Of a stretch of DNA of 64,000 bases, positions 54,010 to 64,000 are shown piece after piece; positions within the stretch are counted from its first letter, which is position 1, and each line of letters opens with the position of its first letter. The position numbers and the translations under genes were made by a program. Source of the DNA: Rhinopithecus roxellana (taxonomy: Eukaryota > Chordata > Mammalia > Primates > Cercopithecidae); assembly GCF_007565055.1 (NCBI RefSeq), contig NC_044561.1, positions 26,382,114 to 26,446,113 on the forward strand, given 5' to 3'. The notes beneath the pieces are model-generated. The model searched no databases and had not been told where the DNA came from. It was given only the letters and a program-made list of their open reading frames with translations.

Positions 54010-54370
54010 AGTTAAACACCATCTTTTTTTGTTTATCGCATATAACTCCCTTTCCTCCCTTTTAAAATTCACTTCTGTGTTACACATTCACACTTTATAT
54101 TTCTATAATGTATGTGTATATAATAAACAACATGTACTATTGATTTTCATTGTTTTAAGACTTACTGTAAATGGAATTATGTCATCTTCCCTTTTGCAAC
54201 TTGCCCATTTTTGCTCAACACGTGTTGGGTTTTATGCGTGTACATAGATATTCATGTAGACGTAGTTAATTCATTTTAAACATTGATGGTTTTGCTTCAT
54301 GCAAATATAACACGCATTCTGCAAACACCTGTTGCTGGGGTTTTAGGTTGTTTCCCAGAAACTGCTTCCC
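54010..54370 (-). mobile_element. Old LINE-1 3' fragment, antisense
   Basis: AAATGGAATTATGTCATCTTCCC, TTTTGCAACTTGCCC, TACATAGATATTCATG and TTTTAGGTTGTTTCCC follow the antisense order of an old L1 3' UTR/ORF2 junction. Confidence 0.55.
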
Positions 54371-54799
54371 TGGGTCTCAGCATCTTTTTCTGAGGCTCCT
54401 AAACTGCTCTTCAGCCTGTTGCATCTGTTTTTGCTCCCATCACAGCACACGAGCATGTCCAGCCCAGGCTCAGGAGTGTCCGCAGTGTTATGGGGGAAGA
54501 GGTTCAGGTTAGAAATTCAACTTTCTGAAATGGTGAAGGGAGCCAGGAAAGTTGAGGCCTGAGAGGGACGTTGCTGGACCTGGGAGGGGACCCCGGACCC
54601 GGGAACGCATGTGTCCAGCCACCTTGCTGGACGTAAGGGAAGCTGATAGAAGGGAGATCTGTGGGGAGCTTTTGCCCCAAGGACCTCTCAGCTGCTCACC
54701 CTTGGCCAAGTGCTGCAGGCAGCTGTGAGGCCTGCAGTGGTCCAGAGAAAGGCTGAGGATGGCGTGCAAGGGACTGGGACTGCACTGGAGCCTGATGGA
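54371..54799. other. Unique sequence, nothing assigned
   Basis: No gene or named repeat. The 86-codon minus frame (54509-54769) has no recognisable domain. Confidence 0.35.
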
Positions 54800-54931
54800 A
54801 TCCTTGGCCTCATTTTCACCTAATCACCTCTTTAAAGACCCTCTCTCCAAATACAGTCCCATCCCGGGGTGCTGAAGGTTAGGGATTCAACGTGGGATTG
54901 CAGGGGTAGGGTAGGATACAGCTTGTGACAC
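54800..54931 (-). mobile_element. MaLR/MLT1-like LTR fragment, antisense
   Basis: TTTTCACCTAATCACCTCTTTAAAGACC, CTCTCTCCAAATACAGTCCC and GGGTGCTGAAGGTTAGGGATTCAACGTG are the antisense of the 5' part of an MLT1-type LTR. Confidence 0.6.
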
Positions 54932-56225
54932 CAGGCAGGCAATATGTGTCGCTGGAGGGCCTGGGTCAGGGGGATCTGCCTCTCTGTTACTTCAGCACTC
55001 ACATCTCACAGGGGCTCCTCTGCTGGCCAACACGATGGCAGAGCCCTCCTGGGTTCACCAGAGGCCCCAGTGCCCTGCAGAGTAGCTAAGGGTGCCCACA
55101 CCGAGAGGACGCGCTCACCCTTCCCACCCTCTCCTCTCCCTTCGGCTCACTCTTGCATCTTTCCCTTCATTGCCTTTTTCCTTTTTGAGCTGAGCCATTC
55201 AATTAAAAGCATGTGTTTATTATGCTTTATCTTGCTTTTCTAGGTGAATTATGTTTTAAGAATTGTTTTAGTTTATTTATTCTGCCCTATTGCTGGAACT
55301 GGAAATTTAGCTACAATATATAATACTCATAACAAGTAGCTCAACTTTCCAAGCCTGGGAAAAGGTGAGCCCCTTCCCGCACTCACAGAGCTGTTATGTG
55401 GTGAGCAGAGAACCCACCTGGGCCTTGCTACCCCAAAGCTCACGTCTCATGCACGGATGTTCTATTTCCACAGGGCTATCAGGACACCATTTTGGTGAAG
55501 GCTGGGCTCAGTCCTTCCTGACGCTCCGCTTTCCCAAGAGGCATCAGCTCAGTCCCGATCTGATCCCATCTGGAGTTGCCTGTTTGTGGCTGATGGGGAC
55601 CCGTGGAGCTACATGTGGTTTTGGGGCCATTGGCTCTCTGCCTGGCTGGAGGAGGAGCACCCTCCACCTCCCTTCACGCAGGGGTCTGTGTTGTCCTCTG
55701 TCTGCTTCTCTCAGTTCTGGGAACCTAGACATAGCAAGCCCAGGTCCTCCTTGTCATCTCTCCTGCCTGGAGTCCAGTCACCCTTATTCTGGTAAAAACA
55801 CTCGAAAATTTTATGGAGTCCTGGTAAGTCAGCAACACTGAGGAGGGGCCTTCAGCTGGGGGACAGTGATTGTTCTGAGGCACATTAACTGCAAACAGCA
55901 CACTGCCACAAGGACCTTCCTCTGTAGGTAGCCCCTCCAGCACGACTCTGTCAAATCCCACAGCCCTTGCCTCTTTGCAGACAGGCCCTTCTCTGCTGCA
56001 CTGTCTGTTGCACCCTTGCAACACACTTTTCCTCGAATCGATCTGCCTTTCTTTACTTGGGACTGTCTTGGTAAATGCCCTTACCACCCAGGACACCAGC
56101 CCCAACCACTGGACCTGTGCCACGTTTCTGGTGCGGAAGTGTCCCTGCTCCATGGAGTGTGCAATCTGGGTGCAGATTCCCCCGACCCAGGCCCTCCAGG
56201 GACACACATTGGCTCCCTGGTGTCA
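54932..56225. other. Unique sequence, nothing assigned
   Basis: No supported gene. A 158-codon plus frame (55365-55841) and a 160-codon minus frame (55725-56207) overlap at one end and have no recognisable domains. AT-rich at 55150-55330. Confidence 0.4.
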
Positions 56226-56590
56226 CAGTCTGTATCCTGTCCCCTGCGATCCTATGTGGAAGCCCTAACCTCCAGTATCCCAGGATGCGAATGTTTGGAG
56301 AGAGGGTCTTTAAAGAGGTGATTAAGGAAAATGAGGTCATACGAGTGGGCCCTGATCCAATCCCACTGGTGTCCTCAACAGAAGAGGAGATGAGGACGCA
56401 GGCACACACAGAAGGGTGGCAAGGAGGACACAGGGAGAAGATGGTGTCTGCAGGCCCAAGAGAGAGCCCTTAGGAGGAACAAATTCTGGCCATATCTTGA
56501 TCTCAGACTTCTGGCCTCCAGAACAGTGAAAACTTAAAGTTCTGCTACTTAAGCCACCCAGTCTGTGATACTTAGTTATGGCAGCCGGAG
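56226..56590 (+). mobile_element. MaLR/MLT1-like LTR, sense
   Basis: GTGGAAGCCCTAACCTCCAGTATCCCAGGATG, GGTCTTTAAAGAGGTGATTAAGG, TGGGCCCTGATCC, GGACACAGGGAGAAG, CTCAGACTTCTGGCCTCCAGAACAGTG and AAGCCACCCAGTCTGTGATAC give the full order of an MLT1-type LTR. No internal ERV sequence is attached. Confidence 0.75.
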
Positions 56591-57540
56591 CCGATGACAC
56601 CTGTCCAGTGGTGCACGTGCCCCAGGGCCCCTCAGGTGTGTTCAGGGCTGAGCAAATGGCCCACGTGGGGTCAGTGAGGATAAAAAGCTCCCTGTCCTCA
56701 GATGTTCTGGACATCAGTGCCCAGGCCTGGGCAGCGAGTGGCCATGGTCATGGCTCAAGGCGGAAGGCTGCTGCATAGGGTCAGTGCCAGGGCGGGGACA
56801 GAGGGAGGACCCCCTCCAAAGACAGGCTTATGCCCATGTCAGGCTGCGTGGGCTGCAGACCCACCCCAGGGCCCTACCCCATGTCTCTGCCCTCGGTGCA
56901 CCGGCTCTGGAGCACAGTCTGTGAACGTGGCCCTCCCAGAGGACTGAGCCCAGGTCGGCGTTCAGACACCCTCCTCGTCTCGAGGGCATGCGGAGTGTGA
57001 TGGAAACACAGGCCGACGTGAGGGAGGTGCTCCTCCCTCTCCATTTTCCTTTGCTGGAGCCAGTGGCTTGGTTTTTGTAGAACACGACTTTCCCCTGGAG
57101 GGCGAAGTGAGCAGGTTTCTGGAGCTTGAAATGGCAACAGTCATTAGGGCAACCAGCTTCCCCAGAGCATGTGCCCGGCTTGTCCTGGAAATGACAAGAA
57201 TGGAAACGCGGTCGAGCACGGACACCGAGGCCTGAGGACGCTGAGACTTGAGGATCTATTTCGTCCTCCACGGATCTCTCCAAAGTCAATTTCTGTCCTA
57301 CCATAATATTCACCTCATTGGGATAAACTGTTCCATTTCCCCATCATTTCAATGGGATGTTATAGTGAGATAAACTTGCCAGAGAAAATTGAATTCTGTG
57401 GGTTTATTTATTGATTTGTTTATTTTTGGAGGGGGTAAGGCCAATGAATGTGAACCAAAGTAACACTTTGTATCAGAATTGGCGTTGCTGACATAATTTA
57501 AGAAACTCATTTCATTAAGAATTGCTAATTGCGAGATGCT
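56591..57540. other. Unique sequence, with a conserved-looking part near the right end
   Basis: 56591-57000 is GC-rich with nothing assigned. 57060-57190 (GAGCAGGTTTCTGGAGCTTG, AATGGCAACAGTCATTAGGGC) and 57300-57540 (ATTTAAGAAACTCATTTCATTAAG, GAATTGCTAATTGCG) are repeat-free and may be conserved non-coding DNA. The 161-codon minus frame at 56828-57313 shows no domain. Confidence 0.33.
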
Positions 57541-57566
57541 AAAAACAAACAAACAAACAAACAAAC
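57541..57566 (+). repeat. (AAAC)n microsatellite
   Basis: About six AAAC units in AT-rich unique DNA. It is not attached to a recognisable Alu. Confidence 0.85.
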
Positions 57567-57837
57567 CCTGGACTGTATATATTTCAAGCTAGGAGGCACA
57601 TTTATTAGAAAGAGTAATGGTCTTAAGGATTTCTAAAAATGTGAAATTAGATGCCACAGAAGTCGCACGGGCAGAGCCGGTGAGTGGAATTGGAGTCTGA
57701 ACTCCACAGTGATGGGGATCACAGGGAAAAGTGTTCCCCAATCCAAGGACTTGGGCTGAGTTTCCTGAGGCCATCCAGGCATGGGGCCTCGACCGCTTTC
57801 TACCACCAAGCCCAGGGGCCAGTGAATCTGGAGCTTC

Positions 57838-57933
57838 TTTTCTTTTCTCTTTTCTTTTCTTTTCTTTTCTTTTCTTTTCTTTTCTTTTCTTTTCTTTTCT
57901 TTTCTTTTCTTTTCTTTTCTTTTCTTTCTTTTT
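57838..57933 (-). repeat. (TTTTC)n microsatellite, about 18 units
   Basis: Pentanucleotide array that is the expanded tail of the antisense Alu whose body now starts at 58249. The AluY at 57948 inserted between tail and body. Confidence 0.93.
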
Positions 57934-57947
57934 AAATACTGGGTCTT

Positions 57948-58244
57948 GGCCGGGCACAGTGTCTCACGCCTGTAATCTCAGCACTTTGGGAGGCCGAGGC
58001 GGGCAGATCATGAGGTCAAGAGGTCGAGACCATCCTGGCTAACATGGTGAAACCCCATCTCTACTAAAAATACAAAAAATTAGCCGGGCGTGGTGGTGGG
58101 TGGCTGCAGTCCCTGCTACTTGGGAGGCTGAGGTAGGAGAATGGCATGAACTCGGGAGGCAGAGCTTGCAGTGAGACTAGATGGTGCCACTTCCTTCCAG
58201 CCTGGGCGACAGAGCAAGAACCCGTCTCAAAAAAAAAAAAAAAA
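57948..58244 (+). mobile_element. AluY-type, sense, inserted at the tail/body junction of another Alu
   Basis: Y-type sense Alu with a 19-base A-tail. The target-site duplication AAATACTGGGTCT (57934-57946) returns as AAATGCTGGGTCT (58245-58257), and GGGTCT belongs to the host Alu body. A small change, GAGACTAGATGGTGCC, lies in the right arm. Confidence 0.93.
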
Positions 58245-58248
58245 AAAT

Positions 58249-58526
58249 GCTGGGTCTCACACTGTTGCCCAGGCTGGAGTGCAGTGGTGCAATCTTGGCT
58301 CACTGCAACCTCCACCTCCCGGGTTCAAGCGATTCTCCTGCCTCAGCCTCCTGAGTAGCTGAGATTACAGGCACGCACCACCATGCCCAGCTAATTTGTA
58401 TTTTTAGTAGAGACAGGGTTTCACCATGTTGGCCAGGCTGGTCTCAAACTCCTGACCTCAAGCGATCCACCCACCTCAGCCTCCCAAAGTGCTGGGATTA
58501 CAGGCGTGAACAACTGTGCCCGGCCT
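58249..58526 (-). mobile_element. Alu S, antisense, host of the AluY
   Basis: Antisense Alu body starting GCTGGGTCTCACACTGTTGCCC and ending GTGCCCGGCC. Its tail is the (TTTTC)n array at 57838-57933, displaced by the AluY insertion. With the AluY it forms a nearly spacer-free inverted pair. Confidence 0.93.
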
Positions 58527-59346
58527 GGAGGTTATTTTCTGATCCCAAGGGAATTCCATGCAAATTATTTCCGTTATCAATTCCTGCTAGGGTCTTTCAA
58601 AGACATCTCTACAAGAGGTTTCAAAGAGGTGCCCACAGAGGCCGCAGGCCCAAGGCCCTCTTGAATGGTGGAATTGTGCTTTCTCAGGACACAGAAGCAG
58701 TGAACGCCACCCTTCCCTGCCCCCAGTTTTGACTCCTCACACTGGATTCTTGAGGATATTCACCGCTGTTTCTCCTCACTGGACAAAGACGAAATGTGCT
58801 TTCTGTGGATGTTGTCAAAGGGGCAGAATTTGAATACTCGTAAATAAATGGCCAAACACTGCAGATGGCATTTTAAGTGACTATTTGTGACCTAGAGAAG
58901 GTTCATTGTGTGTTTGGTTTTCCTTGAGCCTTTATCAGATGCCTTTGTTCCTTCTTCAGGGCACGTTCATGGAGCCACTGTTGGGCTCTGGACACTGTGG
59001 GCAAAGGAGGATGACATCCCAAAAAATGAGACCGTGATCCCGCTGGGAAGACAGAGCCCAGTCAGTCTCTTCCTCCCTCCTCTCTCTGTCTCTCTCACAC
59101 ACACCCACTCTCTTTAATGAAATGATACATCTATACAATTTTCAGCAACAGCTGCTAAAATGACCCAGTGAGAGGCCGAGGGAACTGTGTGATGGGCACA
59201 TCAGGCCAATGGCTCACTAATTTCTGATACCCTTCCTGACGAATGGGACGAAGTCAAAAGGACACGAAAGGTTCTTTGGTGAGGCCTTGCCAAAATTTAA
59301 ACCAGAGTCCGACCATGATCCAATTACTGATTTAAAGAAAATATAA
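58527..59346. other. Unique sequence, nothing assigned
   Basis: No gene or named repeat. A short (AC)n stretch is at 59096-59105. 58790-58880 and 59130-59330 are AT-richer and repeat-free. Confidence 0.35.
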
Positions 59347-59629
59347 GCGAGGTGGCTCACACCTGTAATCCCAGAAGTTCGGGAAGCTGAGGTGGGTGGA
59401 TCACCTGAGGTCAGGAGTTCGAGACCAGCCTGACAACATGGTGAAACCCTGTCTCTACTAAAAGCCGGGTGTAGTGGCTCATGCCTGTAATCCTAGCTAC
59501 CAACGAGGCTTAGGAAGGGGAATCACTTGAACCTGTGAGGCAGAGGTTGCAGTGAGCTGAGATCGTGCTACCTGCACTTCAGCCTGGGCAACAGAGTGAG
59601 ACTCCATCTCAAAACAAAACACACACACA
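59347..59629 (+). mobile_element. Alu S, sense, 5'-truncated, with linker deletion
   Basis: Begins GCGAGGTGGCTCAC and lacks the linker A-rich part, so TACTAAAA joins GCCGGGTG. The tail is AAAACAAAACACACACACAA. Target-site duplication: AAAGAAAATATA (59335-59346) and AAAGAAAATACA (59631-59642). Confidence 0.9.
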
Positions 59630-59642
59630 AAAAGAAAATACA

Positions 59643-60138
59643 GGGACAGAGGAACATGTTGGAAACACCACAGGGATAAAATTTGGCAGAATCTTGAGTG
59701 TGTGGGAATGTCTACAGGACAAATGAACTTTCGTCAACAAAAACTAAGAAACAAACAAAACCACACACACACAGAAGATGTCCTCTGCAGATTGAAAGAA
59801 CTTAAGAGGCATAGAAACCAAATGTGTGGACCTCATTTGGGTTTGGGGAACCAATGGTCTATAAAATAACAAGTGTGAGAGAGGGTAGAACTATCACATA
59901 TGGAGAGGACTGCAGATGATTTTCAGAAATGATCAAGGTGTTCGGCACAGATAGCATAGATGCTGGGCTAAAAAAAGTCCTTCTTTTCTAGAGGTATACA
60001 CACCAAAGTACTTCTGCATAAAATCACGTTGTGTCTAGGATTTATTTTTAAATAATCCATTTTGGAGTATTAGTGAGTGTGGCCGTAGCTGAAACAATAT
60101 CGATCGTGTGTTTAAAACTGTTAAATATGGGTGATGGT
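59643..60138. other. Unique sequence, nothing assigned
   Basis: AT-rich with a short (CA)n near 59761-59772. No gene or named repeat. Confidence 0.35.
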
Positions 60139-60347
60139 GGCCAGGCGTGATGGCTCATGCCTGTAATCTCAGCACTTTGGGAGGCTGAGGCAGGCGGATC
60201 ATGTGAGGTCAGGAGTTTGAGACCAGCCTGACCAATATGGAGAAACCCCATCTATTAAAAATACAAAAATTAGCCAGGCATGGTGGCAGGTGCCTGTAAT
60301 CCCAGCTACTTGGGAGGCTGAGACAAAAAACAAAACAAAACAAAACA
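60139..60347 (+). mobile_element. Alu S, sense, lacking most of the right arm
   Basis: The body runs to TGGGAGGCTGAG and then joins directly to a (CAAAA)n tail. About 90 bp of the right arm are missing. The target-site duplication AAATATGGGTGATGGT (60123-60138) and AAATCTGGGTGGTGGG (60347-60362) brackets body and tail, so the deletion lies inside a complete insertion, or the source RNA was already short. Confidence 0.9.
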
Positions 60348-60438
60348 AATCTGGGTGGTGGGTAGCGAGGGCTCATGTTACTATTCTCTCTCCTTTTGTA
60401 CACACATGAACATTTCCAAAATACAACTTGAAGAAAAG
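60348..60438. other. Short spacer between Alus
   Basis: Only 90 bp separate the sense Alu and the next antisense Alu. Nothing else is seen. Confidence 0.4.
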
Positions 60439-60740
60439 TTTTTTTTTTGTTTTTTTTTTTGAGACAGAGTTTTGCTTTATCGCCCAGGCTGGAGTGCGGT
60501 GGCACGATCTCGGCTCACTGCAACCTCCACCTCCTGGGTTCAAGCGATTCTCCTGTCTCAGCCTCCCGAATAGCTGGGCTACAGGCGCCCGCCACCACAT
60601 CCGGCTCATTTTTTTGTATTTTTAGTAGAGATGGGTTTTCACCATGTTAACCAGGATAGTCTCGATCTCCTGACCTCGTGATCCACCCACCTTGGCCTCC
60701 CAAAGTGCTGGGATTACAGGCGTGAGCCACCACACATGGC
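60439..60740 (-). mobile_element. AluY-like, antisense
   Basis: T-tail with one G (TTTTTTTTTGTTTTTTTTTTTT), body with CCAGGATAGTCTCGATCTCCTGACCTCGTGATCC, which is Y-type. The right arm lacks one base at GCTGGGCTACAGG. It is the right partner of an inverted pair with 60139-60347. Confidence 0.92.
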
Positions 60741-61644
60741 TGAAAAGATGCTTTGCAGGAAGTTAGATTCAGGTATGCATCTAGGAGATGGGATAACAGC
60801 TCTGAGGATCAAATTGTGCAGGTGTGAATAGCAGCCCGGTGTCTGGAACACCAGCACACAGAAGCAACCATGTCTGGAAGCTTCTCTTTGTTTTGTGAAG
60901 GAGGGGCGAGGCCCCTGCTGGGTGTATGGGTGAGCTGAGGTGCTGAACTCCAAGGCTGAGGAGTGGGCGGGAGGTTCAGAAGAGGCCAGAGTGGATGGGG
61001 TGGGGGTATGGCCCAGGGAGGTGGACACGTTGCCAGGATGAGAACTGATTGTGTGCTTGTGTGATGTTCTCAGTCAGGCTTCCTGGCTCCAATAGGATGA
61101 CTGGAAAACCCAAAGACGGGTCTTTGTCTTGAAGAAAGACAGAGGAGTGAAGGTGGTTAGGGGTAGTCCAGAATGGAACTAAACCTCAGAGCATGAGTCT
61201 CAGCTACTGAGAGGGTGAGAGCTGCCAGGGGAAGCTAGAGGGTTTCCTATGTTAACCATCTGCTCCGTGGCTCTCTAGGAAACCCACGAGGAATTTTCGT
61301 GGGAACCAGTGAACAAGGCCAATGACAATGTGGGGCACTTTTTATAGGGGAGCTTGATGGGGTGGAGCTGAGGGGATGGATGGCAAAGCTAAGCTGTGAC
61401 CTTGAGCATGGGGGTCAAGGGTAGAGCAGAGAAGGTCACTGCAGGCAAGAAAGTCAAGGGACCACTAGTTTGTGCCTCTGTTGTGGGCTTTCACATGGCT
61501 GTTCAAGACCTACCACTAATGCAGAAAGAAGGAGGCTCTGGGTTGGAGCTCCGACTTCCATGCATGCAACGAGTGGTGGGTGTGATGGAACTCAGTCCGA
61601 GGGGGAGGTGAGCTGGTGACATGGAGAGGCAGGGGGCTCAGGAG
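60741..61644. other. Unique sequence, nothing assigned
   Basis: No supported gene. The 104-codon minus frame (60714-61028) starts in the Alu. Confidence 0.35.
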
Positions 61645-61785
61645 CAGAGCTGTGGGTGCATATGTGGGTGTGCACGTGTGAGTGTATATGCACATGTGTG
61701 TACATATGAGTGTGCATGTGTGTGTGCTGCGAGGGTGCAGGTGTGTGTTCCTGTACACGTGTGCATGTCTGAGCATGCACTTGTG
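61645..61785 (+). repeat. Degenerate (TG)n tract
   Basis: GTGGGTGTGCACGTGTGAGTG and similar alternating sequence with many CATG/CACG words, similar in kind to 21538-21757. Frames rich in cysteine/valine or histidine/threonine are artefacts. Confidence 0.88.
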
Positions 61786-62437
61786 CTCTCCAACTGGAGA
61801 ACAAAGAAGTTGTACAGCTGCCGGGGAGGTGGCCAATTTAAGGAAGGAGGGAGGCGTTGCCCATGGCAGCAGGATTGGGGATATGGTTCTGAATGGCTTC
61901 GCACAATTTTGGGGGTGGCTTCTGGAGCATTTGTCCAAGGCCTCATGCTTTTTCCCCAGAGAATCCTATCCCAGCAGGGGCTGTGCTCTGATGGGTGCAG
62001 ACGGTAGCCCAGGAAATGGCTGGTGGGGCTCTCACCCCAGTTCTGCATGGCCACATCACTCAAAGGTGGCACTGGGACTTCTCCGGGTCCCAGTTCCTGT
62101 CTCTGAGAAAGTTAGGGGCCTCTGAGACCTGAGTATCGAGCGACATGCTTGGGGTGTCTTGCATTTCCCCTCCCTACCTGAGGACCTTGGCTCCAGCGCA
62201 GGGCTGAGGTGTGAGCAGGCGTGGCAGACTAGGCCCAACCCAGGCCCCACACCGTGGCCGTGCTCAGTACAGAGTCATGGAAGACACGCTTCCCGGGCTG
62301 CAGCAAGTGTCACCCGGCGGGCAGGGGACCTCAGGAGCAGAAGCTCCGTCTTGAGACCAGGGCCCTTTCCTGAAGGTGTGACTTCAGGCCGGTTCTTCCG
62401 GCTCTTGGAGCCCACTCCCACCCTGGCAGTGGGTGTC
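61786..62437. other. Unique sequence, nothing assigned
   Basis: No supported gene. Several frames of 101-147 codons end or begin in the TG tract. Confidence 0.35.
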
Positions 62438-63454
62438 TTACTTGCTGCTGGGCAAGTTTGCTGAAAGGAAGGAGGAGACTTGCCACCTGCCCTGGGCTCC
62501 CACCCACACCAGTGCATGGGGACCTTCCCCTCCCTGCTGCTTTCTCATCTGGGACAGGAGTAGCGCTGGAGGCTCCTTTCCCCTCAGGCTCAGGAGGCAA
62601 AGTGGCCTCTGCCCCAAATCCCAGCTGAAAATGGTGCCCCCCAGGACGAGATGTGGATGCCCTGCCCCGTTCTCGGTCAGAGTCCAGGTTCCGTTGCACA
62701 ATCTCCCCTGAATGCTGTGATGGTGATGGGGCCTCGTTCTCTGCCAGCTCTGGCTGGGCCTGGGAGCTGCCCCTCGGGCCCTGCAGCGGTGGCCTCTGCT
62801 CCTCTCTGTTTGTGCATGACTCCACCTTCCGATTACAATCATTGGCCTCATTAGCTGTAGTCGGCACTTCCTTTGAGAGTTGGGGGAGAACACGCTGATG
62901 ACACATGGATGTCCTGAAAACCCAGATGTCTGTTTCATTGGCTTGTTTTGCTTTACCCAGGTCTCTGGGGTTGGCCGCTGTCTCCTGCAAGGGTGAAAAT
63001 GGCCACGACTGGGGCTTACCAAGGGCTCTGGAGTTTGCCGCTGTCTCCTGTAAGGGTGAACACGGCCGTGACCGGGGCAGGTTGGAAACCAGGGGTCTGG
63101 CCAGGGAAATCTGGTGTAACTACACCCCAGGGGCTGCATCTTCCGGATTCTGTACATCCAGTAGTCAGAGTAGGGTGGAGAAGGGGAGGTGTCCATACAC
63201 CTGGCTGCTCCCCACTCCCAGCACTGTATGCTGAGCCCTGTGGATCCTTCTGGAATGCACCCTGAACTGTTTCTCCCTGTCCCAGGTCCCTTGGGATAGA
63301 GCTGCAGTGCACAGGACCCAGCCAGTGGGAACTGGGGCTGCCTCGTGCCCTTGACTTTCCTGGTGATGGATGAGCTCAGTTCCCCACACGTTTGCCTGGG
63401 CCTCCCTCCTTCCCCAAATGTCCCCCAAGTACTGGTCTGCCTGGGCATGGGCAT
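62438..63454 (-). other. 338-codon open frame, minus strand, coding status doubtful
   Basis: The longest stop-free frame in the window outside simple repeats. The predicted protein is rich in arginine, proline, glycine and serine, starts MPMPRQTSTWGTFGEGG, has no signal peptide, membrane segment or domain I recognise, and includes a duplicated PYRRQRQTPE / PCRRQRPTPE segment from the 63-bp repeat at 62960-63085. A second minus frame (62331-62990) overlaps it in another phase. At this GC content such a frame is uncommon but not implausible by chance. I see no splice, promoter or polyadenylation evidence. Confidence 0.15.
62960..63085 (+). repeat. 63-bp tandem duplication
   Basis: Two 63-bp units: CTCTGGGGTTGGCCGCTGTC begins at 62963, and CTCTGGAGTTTGCCGCTGTC at 63026. 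CTCCTGYAAGGGTGAA is shared. The units are about 80 percent identical. As 63 is a multiple of three, the duplication preserves the minus frame that spans it. Confidence 0.88.
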
Positions 63455-63689
63455 TCATCACAGGTGTCAGGAGTGTACAGGAGGCTCCTTACAGTCAGGC
63501 TGTATGGGAGGCTGTGAGCTGACCTAACCCCCCATGTCTTCAGAAAGCAGGGCGACGTGCACCCAGAGGGAAGACAGATGTTTGGGGGCCAGGCTTGGCT
63601 GCAGCACTTACGGTCACATGATGCCAGACGGCCCCTCAGGCCTCTCTGAACCTGAGTCCTCAGCTGGAAATGGCAGGCTGCTATTCATT
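63455..63689. other. Unique sequence, nothing assigned
   Basis: No gene or named repeat recognised. Confidence 0.35.
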
Positions 63690-63840
63690 ACGGTATTCAT
63701 TCAACAAACCTTTCCAGTGCCTCCTAAGAGTCGTTCTGTTCTAGGGGTTGGGGACACAGCCAGGAGCAGAACACCCAGCCCTACCCTGAGGAGCTGACAC
63801 TCCCTGGGAAGAACCAGTGCTGGAAAAGTCCCTGGCACAC
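63690..63840 (-). mobile_element. LINE-2 relic, antisense
   Basis: GGTATTCATTCAACAAACC, AAGAGTCGTTCTGTTCTAGGGGTTGGGGACACAGCC and GAGCTGACACTCCC follow the familiar antisense L2 pattern (ATTCAACAAATATT, CTGTTCTAGGCGCTGGGGATACAGC, GGAGCTTACA). The last 160 bp of the window show nothing further. Confidence 0.65.
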
Positions 63841-64000
63841 CCTGGCTATTGGATTTAATATTTACGAGTATCATCAAAGAGCATAAACACGGCTCTACCA
63901 TCCGCCAAGTAATCCCGGCCGGAGGAATTGGCCCCAAGGAGCTCATCTGTGAAGGGCAAGGCCTTAGAAAGCAGCGTTTTCAACGCAGAGTTCTCCACAC

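Noticed and set aside
265..60740. RNA genes at the Alu copies (internal Pol III A and B boxes)
   Set aside because: Alu left arms keep box-like sequence, but these are dispersed retroposons. Nothing in the flanks marks any copy as an active or separate RNA gene.
1..64000. An undescribed multi-gene system (defence, biosynthetic or toxin locus)
   Set aside because: No operon-like gene order, no intact genes and no domain-bearing frames were found. The window is primate non-coding DNA with repeats.

Overview
This is nuclear DNA of an Old World monkey (macaque, baboon or guenon type), not a prokaryotic or viral window. I count 23 Alu copies. Two of them carry base changes typical of the cercopithecoid AluYR group: most clearly the antisense copy at 18521-18812, and the copy at 38783-39083, each with a perfect 13-15 bp target-site duplication. 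The rest of the repeat content is also primate: LINE-1 pieces of several ages, MIR and L2 relics, MaLR/MLT1-like LTRs, one hAT-like DNA transposon relic and many simple repeats. I found no protein-coding gene, tRNA, rRNA, CRISPR array or CpG-island promoter that I can support. The open frames are short, or are explained by Alu, LINE-1, tandem arrays or chance in GC-rich DNA.

Layout. 1-3.6 kb: Alus in old, poorly assignable (possibly ERV-derived) sequence. 3.6-13.5 kb: mostly unique GC-rich DNA holding a conserved-looking block (4.5-5.0 kb), an MLT1-like LTR, a 208-bp indel-free duplication (5740-5947 and 8830-9037) and a 1.1-kb minisatellite of 40-bp units (10551-11690). 13.5-22.3 kb: Alus, a (TTCC)n tract and a nearly pure 674-bp polypyrimidine tract. 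22.3-34.5 kb: one Alu only, three small tandem repeats or G-quadruplex motifs, and several AT-rich blocks that look like conserved non-coding elements. 34.5-39.1 kb: Alus, a (CAAA)n(GAAA)n tail, a CATC-type satellite with a 96-bp higher-order period, and an Alu carrying a 29-nt patch copied from an LTR 0.94 kb away. 39.1-45.2 kb: unique DNA, an L2 relic and a 67-bp minisatellite. 45.2-53.2 kb: an old sense LINE-1 broken by a younger antisense LINE-1 and three Alus. 53.2-64 kb: old L1 pieces, LTRs, a tight inverted Alu pair, more Alus, a TG-rich tract, and the longest open frame outside simple repeats (338 codons, minus strand), which is probably fortuitous.

No genes act together here. The most economical reading is an intergenic or intronic region with a scatter of possible distal regulatory elements in a repeat-rich background. 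I saw no sign of a new molecular system. The most unusual items are structural: the templated patch in the Alu at 36.5 kb, the 208-bp duplication, the dimeric minisatellites, and the long triplex-capable pyrimidine tract.
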